Position numbers and translations under genes: made by a program
The notes under the pieces: model-generated
Told to the model about the DNA's origin: nothing
The model's database searches: none
The model's input: only the letters and a program-made list of their open reading frames with translations
NCBI GenBank assembly: GCA_021812985.1
Contig: JAKAMG010000016.1
Location: 1-64,000, forward strand
Reading direction: 5' to 3'
Source: Bacteroidota bacterium
GTDB taxonomy: Bacteria > Bacteroidota > Ignavibacteria > Kryptoniales > JAKASW01
DNA: 64,000 bases
In this document: one piece after another, positions 17,925 through 25,602 of the stretch
Position numbering within the stretch: position 1 is the stretch's first letter
How the letters are laid out: each line of letters opens with the position of its first letter

Positions 17925-18914
17925 ATGAGGCACAGGAAATATGAACAACTTATCGTCCTCCAACTCTACGGCGAATTGGAGGAAGATGAGAAGGGAAAGC
18001 TCGAGAGACACGTTCAGGGTTGCGGTAACTGCGCCCGGTTCATGGAAAGAGCTGCGAGGATTCCTCCGAAGGGAATGGCTCGGGCCGGCGAAATCCCCGG
18101 AATTGTCGCCGACCAGGCAAGGAAAGAGGCCATGAGGAGCCTCTCTTTCTCGACGAAGGGAAACCGATCCGGTTCCGCCGCATTCCGCTTCTCCGGGAAG
18201 GCATCATGGTACGGGCGCGGAATACCTGTGTACGCGACGGCATTCGTGGGCGTATTGATGTTCGCCGTCGGGGTGATATCTGCGTATCTGTTCATCGGGC
18301 GTGGTCCTGCGTCGCTGGAAGCGGCGGACGCCGTCATTTCTCAGATGACGTCAGGGAATCTCGGAGATGAAGCCGTTACAGATGTCCGATTTCTGGATTC
18401 CGACAAGAAATCCGGTGAGGTGCAGTTCAGTTTCAACCTGGTCCGTCGGTATGATATGAAGGGATCGCTTGACGATCGGAATGTGCAGAAGATTCTCGCG
18501 TTCGCTCTCGTCAACTCAGACAATCCGGGTGTTCGATTGAGGACGATCGGGATGCTTGACGCTACTCCGGAGCCCGACAATGAGATTATTGCGGCGCTGG
18601 TGAAGGCGGTAAAGAGTGACGAAAATGCCGGTGTGAGGCGAGAGGCGCTTCTATCGCTTGAGAGGTTTCACTTCGTCCCCGAGATAAAGAACGCCTTTCT
18701 TTATGTCCTTCAAAACGACAAGAACCCCGGCATGCGCGTGGCGGCCATAAACTTCCTCGCGGGGAGGGACGAAATAGCGGGAAGTGGTTCCGAGCAGGGC
18801 AAGCGGCCAGATCCCGCTCTTGTAAACGTGCTGAGAGAGAAATCTTCCTCTGATCCAAATGGCTACGTGCGGATGAAAGCGGCAGATATACTTAAAGAAA
18901 TGAAGGAGTTATGA
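17925..18914 (+). CDS. Zinc-finger anti-sigma factor with HEAT-repeat extracytoplasmic domain
   Basis: 329 residues. The cytoplasmic N-terminus has the anti-sigma zinc motif H-x3-C-x2-C (HVQGCGNC, about 28-35) after a short LQLYGELEEDEKGKLE helix. One membrane helix (about 105-125, VYATAFVGVLMFAVGVISAYLF) leads to an external part with about four HEAT-like helical repeats (ALVNSDNPGVRLRTIGML; ALVKAVKSDENAGVRREAL; and similar). It should hold the ECF sigma factor inactive until an envelope signal is sensed. Start ATG 17925 has AGGAG ahead. The stop nearly touches the next gene. Confidence 0.88.
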   Translation: MRHRKYEQLIVLQLYGELEEDEKGKLERHVQGCGNCARFMERAARIPPKGMARAGEIPGIVADQARKEAMRSLSFSTKGNRSGSAAFRFSGKASWYGRGIPVYATAFVGVLMFAVGVISAYLFIGRGPASLEAADAVISQMTSGNLGDEAVTDVRFLDSDKKSGEVQFSFNLVRRYDMKGSLDDRNVQKILAFALVNSDNPGVRLRTIGMLDATPEPDNEIIAALVKAVKSDENAGVRREALLSLERFHFVPEIKNAFLYVLQNDKNPGMRVAAINFLAGRDEIAGSGSEQGKRPDPALVNVLREKSSSDPNGYVRMKAADILKEMKEL

Positions 18915-18915
18915 T

Positions 18916-20055
18916 ATGAGAAACAAAATTATGTTGTCGTTGATCGTTTGGGTTGGGATCGCTTCCGCGGCATTGGCCGCGAAATTCTCACCCGGCGATC
19001 TGCAGAAGAATTTCAACGTGACAAAGGGAGGGAGGCTTGTGGTCTCCGTCAGCGCCGGTGACATTTCAGTGAAAGTCTGGGACAAAATGGAAGTTGAGAT
19101 GACCGCGCGGAACATCGGTGACGAAGCTGACCACGTTGTCGCGGAGCAGGATGGGAACACGGTAAAGGTCGAGTACCACTCAAAATGGGGGTGGTCCAAC
19201 GCGAACAGAGATCTGAGATTCGAATTCCGAGTACCGAAGGAATTCAATGTGGACCTTAAGACATCTGGAGGAGACATCGGCGTGAGTGGCGCGCTTGCCG
19301 GCGATGCGTCGGTGCAAACATCGGGCGGTGACCTTGTCCTCGACGGCATCAGTGGGAAGGTAGAAGGCAAGACTTCCGGCGGCGACATTACCGTGAAAGA
19401 TATCGAAGGGGCCGCAACCCTTTCGACATCGGGCGGTGACATTCATATCGGACACGCTGCGAAGGACTTACAGATTTCAACGTCCGGCGGTGACATAAAT
19501 GTCGGGACGGTCGACTCCAGCCTGCGCGCTACAACTTCCGGAGGAGACATACAAATCAGCAAGGTTGGGGGGAACCTCAACGCTTTCACTTCGAGCGGCA
19601 ATATAACCGCGGGTAATGTCGGCGGCAACGTCACGATATCCACTTCCGGCGGAGATATCACACTCTCTTCCGGGAAGGGACGAGTCAAGGCAAGTACGTC
19701 CGGCGGTGACGTGGACGTGCGCGGCGTTGTCGGCTCTGCGAAAATCTCCTCTTCCGGAGGGACAGTCAAGGTGGATTTGACTCCCAAGGGCGATGAGGCC
19801 AGCAGTATTGAGTCGAGCGGCGGAGATGTTTACCTCTACATTCCACCCGACGCTAAAGCGACGATCCGTGCCGAAGTTTCAGGAGATGAGGACAGTAAAG
19901 TCGTCTCCGACTTTCCCGTTGCCTACAAGTCCTCCGGGGAAGGGGACCGTCAGCGGGCAGAATGCCTTCTGAACGGCGGTGGCCAGGAAATCTATCTCCA
20001 TACGAGCGGGGGGAATGTATACCTTAAGAATGGGAGCGGGCCGACGGGGAAGTAA
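18916..20055 (+). CDS. DUF4097-type exported beta-repeat protein
   Basis: 379 residues with a signal peptide (MRNKIMLSLIVWVGIASAALAA). From about residue 115 it is built of some eleven repeats of about 20 residues around TSGGDI(x)(V/I/L), ending with SSGGDVYLYIPP and a final TSGGNVYLKN. This pattern predicts a right-handed beta solenoid as in DUF4097 putative adhesins. It lies 1 base after the anti-sigma gene with AAGGAG ahead, so sigma, anti-sigma and this protein form one operon. Its function in relatives is unknown; a role in envelope sensing or adhesion is inferred. Confidence 0.85.
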   Translation: MRNKIMLSLIVWVGIASAALAAKFSPGDLQKNFNVTKGGRLVVSVSAGDISVKVWDKMEVEMTARNIGDEADHVVAEQDGNTVKVEYHSKWGWSNANRDLRFEFRVPKEFNVDLKTSGGDIGVSGALAGDASVQTSGGDLVLDGISGKVEGKTSGGDITVKDIEGAATLSTSGGDIHIGHAAKDLQISTSGGDINVGTVDSSLRATTSGGDIQISKVGGNLNAFTSSGNITAGNVGGNVTISTSGGDITLSSGKGRVKASTSGGDVDVRGVVGSAKISSSGGTVKVDLTPKGDEASSIESSGGDVYLYIPPDAKATIRAEVSGDEDSKVVSDFPVAYKSSGEGDRQRAECLLNGGGQEIYLHTSGGNVYLKNGSGPTGK

Positions 20056-20229
20056 TCTATGTCGGACTAAGAATATTCACCGCTGATGGGTGTTTTCTCC
20101 TCTGTTCGCCATGGCTGGGGACCTCGTCAGCGGTGCCGTTTTTTAGGCTTTGATTTTATTATTCGGGACGACTATATTTTATGCCGCTACGCTTGGAATG
20201 CGATCGTGGCGGTTTTCTACTGTCCCGTA

Positions 20230-20283
20230 GGGGCGTAGCCAGGTTGTAAGGCATCCCGACGGCGTGATATACAGTCGGGACAA
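20230..20283 (+). repeat. tRNA-Gln-like degenerate copy with substituted hairpin (upstream copy)
   Basis: Bases 20230-20253 nearly match the 5' half of tRNA-Gln (20342-20365). In place of the anticodon arm there is a hairpin (TCCCGAC...GTCGGGA, 20254-20280) followed by ACAA. The same hairpin appears in the downstream copy at 20677-20706. It cannot be a working tRNA. Confidence 0.7.
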
Positions 20284-20340
20284 ATACAGGTTCGGATGCC
20301 GATGGAGGCAACGCCACAAGTGCTTTGAGAGTCCCGAAAT

Positions 20341-20412
<72 letters not shown>

Positions 20413-20417
20413 CGAGA

Positions 20418-20672
20418 ATGAGCTTCATTGTGTATGTACTTAGGAGTATGGTCAGGGAAAGGTCCTATATCGGACAGACCGACGACCTAACTGCCAGGCT
20501 CAGACGGCACAATGAAGGAAGAGTTAGATCGACGAAGGCTTACCGGCCGTGGTCGATAGCGTACTTTGAGAAATATGAGACGCGAGCGGAAGCGATGAGG
20601 CGAGAGAAAGAGTTGAAGGGCCTCAAAGGGACCGCAAAGTTTCTGAAGCTTGTGGATGCGGCAAAGTGGTAA
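20418..20672 (+). CDS. Small GIY-YIG nuclease domain protein
   Basis: 84 residues forming a complete minimal GIY-YIG domain: VYVLRS and YIGQT supply the two name-giving strands, RLRRHNEGR carries the conserved Arg/His, and EAMRREKELK gives the catalytic Glu region. Such proteins nick or cut DNA; solitary members have unclear roles. The reading frame is open further upstream through the tRNA, but ATG 20418 is the sensible start. The last codons (Ala-Lys-Trp-stop) are formed by a copied tRNA D-arm. The gene is enclosed by exact 30-bp repeats of the tRNA 3' end, suggesting insertion or mobility. Confidence 0.85.
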   Translation: MSFIVYVLRSMVRERSYIGQTDDLTARLRRHNEGRVRSTKAYRPWSIAYFEKYETRAEAMRREKELKGLKGTAKFLKLVDAAKW

Positions 20673-20736
20673 GGCATCCCGACTGTGATATATGCAGTCG
20701 GGACAATCGTAGGTTCGAATCCTGCCGCCCCAGCGA
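20662..20736 (+). repeat. tRNA-Gln-like degenerate copy with substituted hairpin (downstream copy)
   Basis: 20664-20676 equals the tRNA D-arm segment at 20353-20365. 20677-20706 is a hairpin (TCCCGACT.../...AGTCGGGA) matching the upstream copy. 20707-20736 is an exact 30-base repeat of tRNA-Gln 3' end 20386-20415. It lacks a true acceptor 5' strand and anticodon arm. It overlaps the end of the GIY-YIG gene. Confidence 0.85.
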
Positions 20737-20943
20737 AGTTAGAGCTACTTGAGTTCTTGTATTGATGGAACTCGCTGAAGCGTTTGATTTAGGCCGAATA
20801 AAGTTTAGAGGCCGACTTTTTGAAAGAATACATATCCTGATAATTGCCGATTGGCAAGGTGCCGAGGCTTGAGATCGAGCCGGGCAGCCGAATCCGCCAT
20901 CCGCGGAGGATCCTTGTGTAAAGGCGAAGATTAAGCTAGGTCA

Positions 20944-21876
20944 ATGGACGGAATCAAAATATTTTCTGGTAGGAGCAATCTCGCTCTGGCGGAGAAGATT
21001 GCGCACGAGATTGGCGAGCCTCTCGGCGAAAGGGAGATCGTCAATTTTAGTGACGGCGAAATCTGGGTGAAATACTCGGACAACATTCGAGGGGCCGACG
21101 TGTTCATTATTCAGAGCACGTTTCCACCGGCAGAGAACCTGATGGAGCTCCTGATAATGATCGACGCGGCAAAGCGGGCTTCGGCTTCGAGAGTGACCGC
21201 GGTTATTCCGTACTTTGGCTATGCGCGCCAGGACAGGAAGGACCAGCCTCGCGTCGCGATATCTTCGAAACTGGTAGCTAACCTTCTCACGAAGGCAGGC
21301 GCGGAACGCATCCTGACAATGGATCTGCACGCCGCACAGATTCAGGGCTTCTTTGATATTCCTGTGGACCATCTCTACTCGTCTGCGGTCTTCGTCAGGA
21401 AGATAAAGGAGCTCAAGATACCAAATCTGGTCGTGGTGTCTCCTGATGTCGGCGGCATCAAGTTTGCGAGGGCGTACGCGACGAGGCTCGAGGCGGACCT
21501 TGTCCTCATCGACAAGCGACGTCCAAAGGCAAACATCGCGGAAGTCGTTAACATAATAGGCGACGTGAAGGGCAAGAATGTCCTCATAGTCGACGACCTG
21601 ATAGACACAGCCGGCACATTTGTGGCTGGGGTCAACGCCCTCAAGGCGGCCGGAGTTAACGATATTTACGGCGCCTGCACTCATCCTATCTTCAGCGGAA
21701 ACGCATACGAAAGGATCGAGAACAGTCCGTTGAAGAAACTGATCGTCAGCGACACCGTCCCCCTCAGGAAGGCTTCTGAAAAGATCGAGGTGGAATCGGT
21801 GGCGAGGTTGTTCGCGGAGGCGATCCGCAGGACGTACCAGAATGAATCAATAAGTTCATTATTTGAAATTAAGTAA
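20944..21876 (+). CDS. prs: Ribose-phosphate pyrophosphokinase
   Basis: 310 residues, the usual bacterial length. It makes PRPP from ribose 5-phosphate and ATP for nucleotide, His and Trp synthesis. Visible motifs: IFSGRSNLALAEKIA at the start, YFGYARQDRKDQPR (ATP-binding, about 98-111), the catalytic/Mg site MDLHAAQIQGFFD (about 127-139) and the PRPP-binding loop VDDLIDTAGTF (about 217-227). It begins the prs-rplY-pth run, 9 bases before rplY. ATG 20944 follows TAGGTCA. Confidence 0.97.
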   Translation: MDGIKIFSGRSNLALAEKIAHEIGEPLGEREIVNFSDGEIWVKYSDNIRGADVFIIQSTFPPAENLMELLIMIDAAKRASASRVTAVIPYFGYARQDRKDQPRVAISSKLVANLLTKAGAERILTMDLHAAQIQGFFDIPVDHLYSSAVFVRKIKELKIPNLVVVSPDVGGIKFARAYATRLEADLVLIDKRRPKANIAEVVNIIGDVKGKNVLIVDDLIDTAGTFVAGVNALKAAGVNDIYGACTHPIFSGNAYERIENSPLKKLIVSDTVPLRKASEKIEVESVARLFAEAIRRTYQNESISSLFEIK

Positions 21877-21885
21877 GAGGATAAA

Positions 21886-22560
21886 ATGGAAGACGTTGTT
21901 CTGAATGTTGAGAAACGGACACTGCTGGGCAAGCAGGCAAAGAAGCTTTATGCTGAGAAGAAGATTCCCGGTGTGTTCTACATGGCGAATGAAAACGTCC
22001 CCCTTCAGGTCGATGAGCCTCCCATGCGGAGTATCGTTGCATCTCACAGCAGCCACGTTATCAAGGTGAAGTTCCAGGATGGGACCGAGCGCCGCGCCGT
22101 TCTGAACGATGTCCAGTTCGATCCGGTCGTTGGCAAGATTCTCCACTTTGATCTCCATGGGATCAGAGAGGGAGAGAAGGTGACTCTGGAAATACCCGTC
22201 CGTCTTTCAGGCTCTGCCAAAGGCGTCAAGGATGGCGGTATCCTTCAGCATTCACTTCACAGAATTAAAATCCAGTGCGACCCTGACAACGTCCCCGAGC
22301 ATTTGATGGTCGAAGTCTCGGATCTTGGCGTGACTGAATCGGTGCACGTTAAAGACGTGAAGTTGGAAGGAGTCAAGATTCTTGACAATCCTGAGCTCGC
22401 GATTGTAACCGTGGTGCCGCCCCCGACTATTAAGGAAGAGACTCCCGGAGCTGCGGCTGCGGCTGGCGAGGCTCCCGCTGAACCCGAGGTCATCGGCAAG
22501 TCCAAGAAAGCCGAAGAGGAGGGCGAAGCCGGACAGGGTGAGGAAAAGGGAAAGAAGTAA
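21886..22560 (+). CDS. rplY: Ribosomal protein bL25, long CTC form
   Basis: 224 residues. An N-terminal 5S-rRNA-binding L25 domain (about 1-90, LGKQAKKLYAEKKIPGVFY) is followed by the CTC-type beta domain (about 95-185) and an Ala/Glu/Lys-rich tail from about 186. It binds 5S rRNA in the large subunit. AGAGGATAAA precedes the ATG. The prs-rplY-pth order is common in bacteria. Confidence 0.95.
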   Translation: MEDVVLNVEKRTLLGKQAKKLYAEKKIPGVFYMANENVPLQVDEPPMRSIVASHSSHVIKVKFQDGTERRAVLNDVQFDPVVGKILHFDLHGIREGEKVTLEIPVRLSGSAKGVKDGGILQHSLHRIKIQCDPDNVPEHLMVEVSDLGVTESVHVKDVKLEGVKILDNPELAIVTVVPPPTIKEETPGAAAAAGEAPAEPEVIGKSKKAEEEGEAGQGEEKGKK

Positions 22561-22623
22561 CCTGATCCCTCTTCAGAGCATGACTGAGTTCTCCCCGAAG
22601 GGGCTCGCCGATTGGGCAGGAAA

Positions 22624-23181
22624 ATGATTGTCGGACTCGGCAACATCGGTCGCGAATATGAAGCTACGCGTCACAACGTCGGCTTCATGGTTGTAGACTC
22701 CGTTGCCGCTAAGTCCAAGAAGAGTTTCGTCCCTGGCAAAGGGGAATATTACTTCGCGGAAATCAAACATGGAGGCGAAGAGATTGTTCTCCTAAAGCCG
22801 ACGACTTTTATGAACAACAGCGGGATAGCTGTAAGCGATGCCATGGGAAGGTTTGATGTGGATGTCCAGGATCTCCTCGTGGTCTATGACGACTTCAATA
22901 TCCCGCTCGGGAAGCTGAGGCTGAGAAAGGGGGGGAGCGACGGCGGCCACAACGGGGTCGCGTCGGTCATATACCACTTGAACGATGACGCTTTCCCCAG
23001 GTTGCGATGTGGTATTGGCACTGAAAAAGTGGTGCCCGGCCGGGACATGGCTGGCTTTGTTCTTTCTGAGTTTGACGCGGTTGAGACTTCCGAGGTAGAG
23101 ACGATGGTAAAGAAGGCCGTTGACGCGGTCTATGTCTTCGTTAACTCGGGCATTCATACCGCCATGAATAGATTTAATTGA
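22624..23181 (+). CDS. pth: Peptidyl-tRNA hydrolase
   Basis: 185 residues. It releases peptides from prematurely dropped peptidyl-tRNA. The family N-terminus MIVGLGNIGREYEATRHNVG contains catalytic His17, and other conserved sites are TTFMNNSG (about 60-67), YDDFNIPLGKLRLRKGG (about 87-103) and the GxGGHNG-like DGGHNGV. A TTG at 22612 is in frame, but ATG 22624 with AGGA ahead matches the family start. A hairpin follows 9 bases after the stop. Confidence 0.96.
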   Translation: MIVGLGNIGREYEATRHNVGFMVVDSVAAKSKKSFVPGKGEYYFAEIKHGGEEIVLLKPTTFMNNSGIAVSDAMGRFDVDVQDLLVVYDDFNIPLGKLRLRKGGSDGGHNGVASVIYHLNDDAFPRLRCGIGTEKVVPGRDMAGFVLSEFDAVETSEVETMVKKAVDAVYVFVNSGIHTAMNRFN

Positions 23182-23190
23182 CTAAACGAA

Positions 23191-23216
23191 AGCCGCGGCC
23201 ATTTGAGAGCGCGGCT
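23191..23216 (+). terminator. Hairpin after pth
   Basis: AGCCGCG/CGCGGCT, a 7-bp stem with a 12-nt loop, lies just beyond the pth stop and is followed by ATAACA without a T-run. It probably ends or attenuates the prs-rplY-pth transcript before the rpsF leader. Confidence 0.5.
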
Positions 23217-23224
23217 ATAACACT

Positions 23225-23299
23225 GCTGTCTGTGTGCGCCCGAGGCGCCATCCCGGAGCAAGACGAGGTTCGAATCCGGGACTTTCACCGGCGGACAGC
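23225..23299 (+). promoter_or_regulatory. Three-way-junction RNA leader of rpsF
   Basis: An 8-bp closing stem (23225-23232 with 23292-23299) holds two hairpins: 23236-23240/23244-23248 (GCGCC/GGCGC, 3-nt loop) and 23251-23257/23275-23281 (TCCCGGA/TCCGGGA), whose loop contains a tRNA-T-arm-like GGTTCGAATCC. It lies directly before the rpsF ribosome site. S6:S18 autoregulatory leaders are known in many bacteria; whether this is a member or a lineage-specific type is inference. Confidence 0.6.
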
Positions 23300-23326
23300 C
23301 AAAATGACCGAAGGAGGTGAATTAAA

Positions 23327-23776
23327 CTGAATAACGTTCAGCGCGAATACGAGACCACTTTTATCGTCAATTCCAATTTGGAAGACGGGCAAATCGAGGC
23401 GATAATTACCCGATACCAGGAGATCGTCACGAAGAGTGGTGGTGAGGCGACAACGGTCGACCGATGGGGGAGGAGACGTTTGGCATATACGATCAGGAAG
23501 AAGAACGCCGGATTTTATGTGCAGATACTTCACAAGTCCCCGACTGAGATCGTGGCGAAACTCGAGCAGGCCTTCAAGCTTGACGAGGATGTCATTCGCC
23601 ATCTTACGGTGGTAGTCGACAAGAACATGCTGAAGGCGAGGGCAGGAATAAAGAAGCGCCGCCGTCAGCGCGTTTCGAAGAGTGAGCAGGCTGAATCTTC
23701 AAGTCAGTCGGAAGAAGGTCGTCCCTCCGGCGGAAGGAATTACTCCGCTGCCGGCAGAGATCATGACGAGAAATAG
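23327..23776 (+). CDS. rpsF: Ribosomal protein bS6 (non-canonical start codon)
   Basis: About 149 residues. It is recognised by YETTFIVNSNL, RWGRRRLAYTIRKKNAGFYVQI and RHLTVVVDKN, with a basic, Ser/Arg-rich tail after residue 100. S6 binds S18 in the small-subunit platform. No ATG, GTG or TTG is available ahead of the conserved YE; the frame is closed by TGA at 23318-23320. A full-length ribosome site AAGGAGGTGA (23311-23320) points to CTG 23327, or less likely ATT 23321, as the start. Operon rpsF-ssb-rpsR-rplI. Confidence 0.93.
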   Translation: MNNVQREYETTFIVNSNLEDGQIEAIITRYQEIVTKSGGEATTVDRWGRRRLAYTIRKKNAGFYVQILHKSPTEIVAKLEQAFKLDEDVIRHLTVVVDKNMLKARAGIKKRRRQRVSKSEQAESSSQSEEGRPSGGRNYSAAGRDHDEK

Positions 23777-23813
23777 TTTGAATCAGTAAGGCTAATTTTC
23801 TGATGGAGGACTT

Positions 23814-24296
23814 ATGGCTGACCTAAAGATGCCGGAAATGAACTGCGTAGTGATAGCGGGCAACCTTACAAAGGACCCGATCTTTAGGCAGACGACGAAC
23901 GGTACACCCGTCGTTAACTTCACGGTCGCCTCGAACCGGAAATTCCGGGACAGCGGCAATCAGTGGCAGGAAGACGTCTGTTACGTAGGTATCGTCGCGT
24001 GGAACAAGCTGGCTGACAGCTGCCGCGACAGGTTGAAGAAGGGAAGCGCGGTCCTGATAGACGGCGAATTGCAGAGCAGAAATTGGAAATCCGACGACGG
24101 CCATAACAGGTCGATTGTTGAAATAAAGGCAAGGCGGATACAGTTTCTGAACAAGCGCGGCCGACTCTCGGATGTCGTTTCCGAACAGTCTCTCGAAGAC
24201 GAACCATCAAGTTTCACGGACGATTCGTTCGACAGGTTCCTCACGAGCGAAGAGGCCGAACTGCTTAAAAACAACGGACACAAAATCAGCGAGTAG
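23814..24296 (+). CDS. ssb: Single-stranded DNA-binding protein
   Basis: 160 residues. The OB-fold is at about 8-110: [35 protein letters not shown], then [29 protein letters not shown]. The tail (about 115-160) is acidic but ends in NNGHKISE and lacks the classic DDDIPF tip that recruits partner proteins, a small oddity. GGAGG precedes ATG 23814. It lies between rpsF and rpsR, the standard arrangement. Confidence 0.95.
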   Translation: MADLKMPEMNCVVIAGNLTKDPIFRQTTNGTPVVNFTVASNRKFRDSGNQWQEDVCYVGIVAWNKLADSCRDRLKKGSAVLIDGELQSRNWKSDDGHNRSIVEIKARRIQFLNKRGRLSDVVSEQSLEDEPSSFTDDSFDRFLTSEEAELLKNNGHKISE

Positions 24297-24301
24297 ATGA
24301 A

Positions 24302-24538
24302 TTGTTGCCAGTAAAAGAAATCAAGAAGAGAAAAGTCTGCAGGTTCTGCGAGAGCGGGGACGTGTACATCGATTACAAAGATGAGAAGCGCCTCGTGAAG
24401 TTCACTTCTGAGCAGGGGAAGATCATCCCCCGCCGTGTGACCGGAACCTGCGCGAAGCATCAGCGCCAGCTCGCGCTTGCGATAAAGCGCGCGCGACATC
24501 TTGCGCTCCTGCCGTTCGTATCGGACATCATCAGATAG
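24302..24538 (+). CDS. rpsR: Ribosomal protein bS18
   Basis: 78 residues with [12 protein letters not shown] at the N-terminus, [19 protein letters not shown] and the [29 protein letters not shown] core. Three cysteines suggest a zinc-binding C+ form. There is no ATG or GTG at the start; TTG 24302 or TTG 24305 must serve, without a good ribosome site, 5 bases after the ssb stop. Translation is therefore likely coupled to ssb. S18 partners S6 in the ribosome. Confidence 0.93.
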   Translation: MLPVKEIKKRKVCRFCESGDVYIDYKDEKRLVKFTSEQGKIIPRRVTGTCAKHQRQLALAIKRARHLALLPFVSDIIR

Positions 24539-24620
24539 TTTTTAGCGGCCAGCTGTCAGCGTTCCGCAGACGGGCGATCACAGTCGCCTGAATGCTGGCC
24601 GTTCAATTCAAGGAGTCGGT

Positions 24621-25070
24621 ATGAAAGTCATATTGAGAAAGAACTACGAGGGTCTCGGCGAGATCGGCAAGGTGGTCGACGTCCGCGATGGATACGCGAG
24701 GAATTTCCTCATCCCTCAGAACGTCGCGTACCCCTATTCACCGGGCCACGTAAAAATGATAGAGAACGAGAAAAAGGCTTATCAGGCCAAGCTGAACCGC
24801 GAGATACATGACGCGGAAACGCTCGCGCAGAAGCTCAATGCCGTTGAACTCACCATGGAAGTGCAGGCCGGCGAAGAGGATAAGCTGTTCGGCTCCGTGA
24901 CTTCCCAGATGATCGCGGATGGCCTGAAGGAGAAGGGATTCGAGGTCGATCGCAGACGCATCGAGCTTGAGGAACCTATCAAGACGCTGGGGACCTACAA
25001 GGTACCCATAAGGCTTCATCAGCAGGTCTCTGCCGAAGTCGGCGTCGTCGTTGTAAAAAAGCCTGAGTGA
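24621..25070 (+). CDS. rplI: Ribosomal protein bL9
   Basis: 149 residues: the N-terminal 23S-rRNA-binding domain MKVILRKNYEGLGEIGKVVDVRDGYARNFLIP (given here by its ends at about 1-32), a long connecting helix (about 45-75), and a C-terminal domain with KLFGSVTSQMIADGLKEKGF. AAGGAGTCGGT lies just before ATG 24621. It is the last gene of the rpsF operon and is followed by a strong hairpin. Confidence 0.96.
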   Translation: MKVILRKNYEGLGEIGKVVDVRDGYARNFLIPQNVAYPYSPGHVKMIENEKKAYQAKLNREIHDAETLAQKLNAVELTMEVQAGEEDKLFGSVTSQMIADGLKEKGFEVDRRRIELEEPIKTLGTYKVPIRLHQQVSAEVGVVVVKKPE

Positions 25071-25080
25071 ATTGACGGAA

Positions 25081-25109
25081 CGGCGAGCGGTCTGTTGGTC
25101 CGCTCGCCG
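25081..25109 (+). terminator. Terminator of the rpsF-rplI operon
   Basis: A perfect 10-bp stem CGGCGAGCGG/CCGCTCGCCG with a 9-nt loop lies 10 bases after the rplI stop and is followed by ATTCATTTCAT. Confidence 0.75.
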
Positions 25110-25602
25110 ATTCATTTCATCAAAACTCGTCCATCCGCATGGCCGGCCCAAATAAGTGGCGACCGGAGAGTTGTCCACTACCATCTTTCCCACGCACAGC
25201 ATTTACTTTGCGCAGGTCGACTGGTGTGCAGGAGTGCGTGACGAATTGATTCACGCAAACTCCTCCCCGCGCTTGCAATCGAACGGGAGCTCCAATCTTC
25301 CCAAAGCAATTCGAATAAGTCTAGCTCCCACATTCCAAGCCAAGGAGAGAGCAGATCAGGCCTGCGCTGCCGGGCAACGTCGGCTGATCTGTGGGGTTCG
25401 GCATTCCGTCTTGATGTTCAAATCTGCCAAGGAGAAATGCGGCGCTGGGGACTAAATTGCCCCAGTGCCTCAATGTTGTGTGCTCAAAGGTGAAGAATTC
25501 GGCTGTAATAAGCGAACCTTTTGGCACGTTATTTTCATCTCATCTGTGCCGTCCAACCTTGCATAGACGGCGGTTCTCAGTTATTTTTTCGAGGAGATAG
25601 CG
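25110..25602. other. 493-base gap with two strong hairpins and no supported gene
   Basis: An inverted repeat CAGATCAG/CTGATCTG (25352-25359/25384-25391) and a 10-bp stem GGCGCTGGGG/CCCCAGTGCC (25441-25450/25460-25469, one G-U) stand out. A 68-codon open frame on the minus strand (25321-25527) covers both, but it has no recognisable family and could be a shadow of the structured DNA. The last 35 bases hold the ribosome site of the next gene. Confidence 0.5.

Noticed and set aside
19261-19860. DNA repeats suggesting a CRISPR-like array
   Set aside because: They are codon-level repeats of the TSGGDI protein motif in one continuous reading frame, with imperfect DNA identity.
23225-23299. Reading the rpsF leader as a tRNA gene
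   Set aside because: It has a T-loop-like word and a 7-8 bp closing stem, but no proper T stem, and nine unpaired bases lie before the acceptor strand; a three-way-junction leader fits better.
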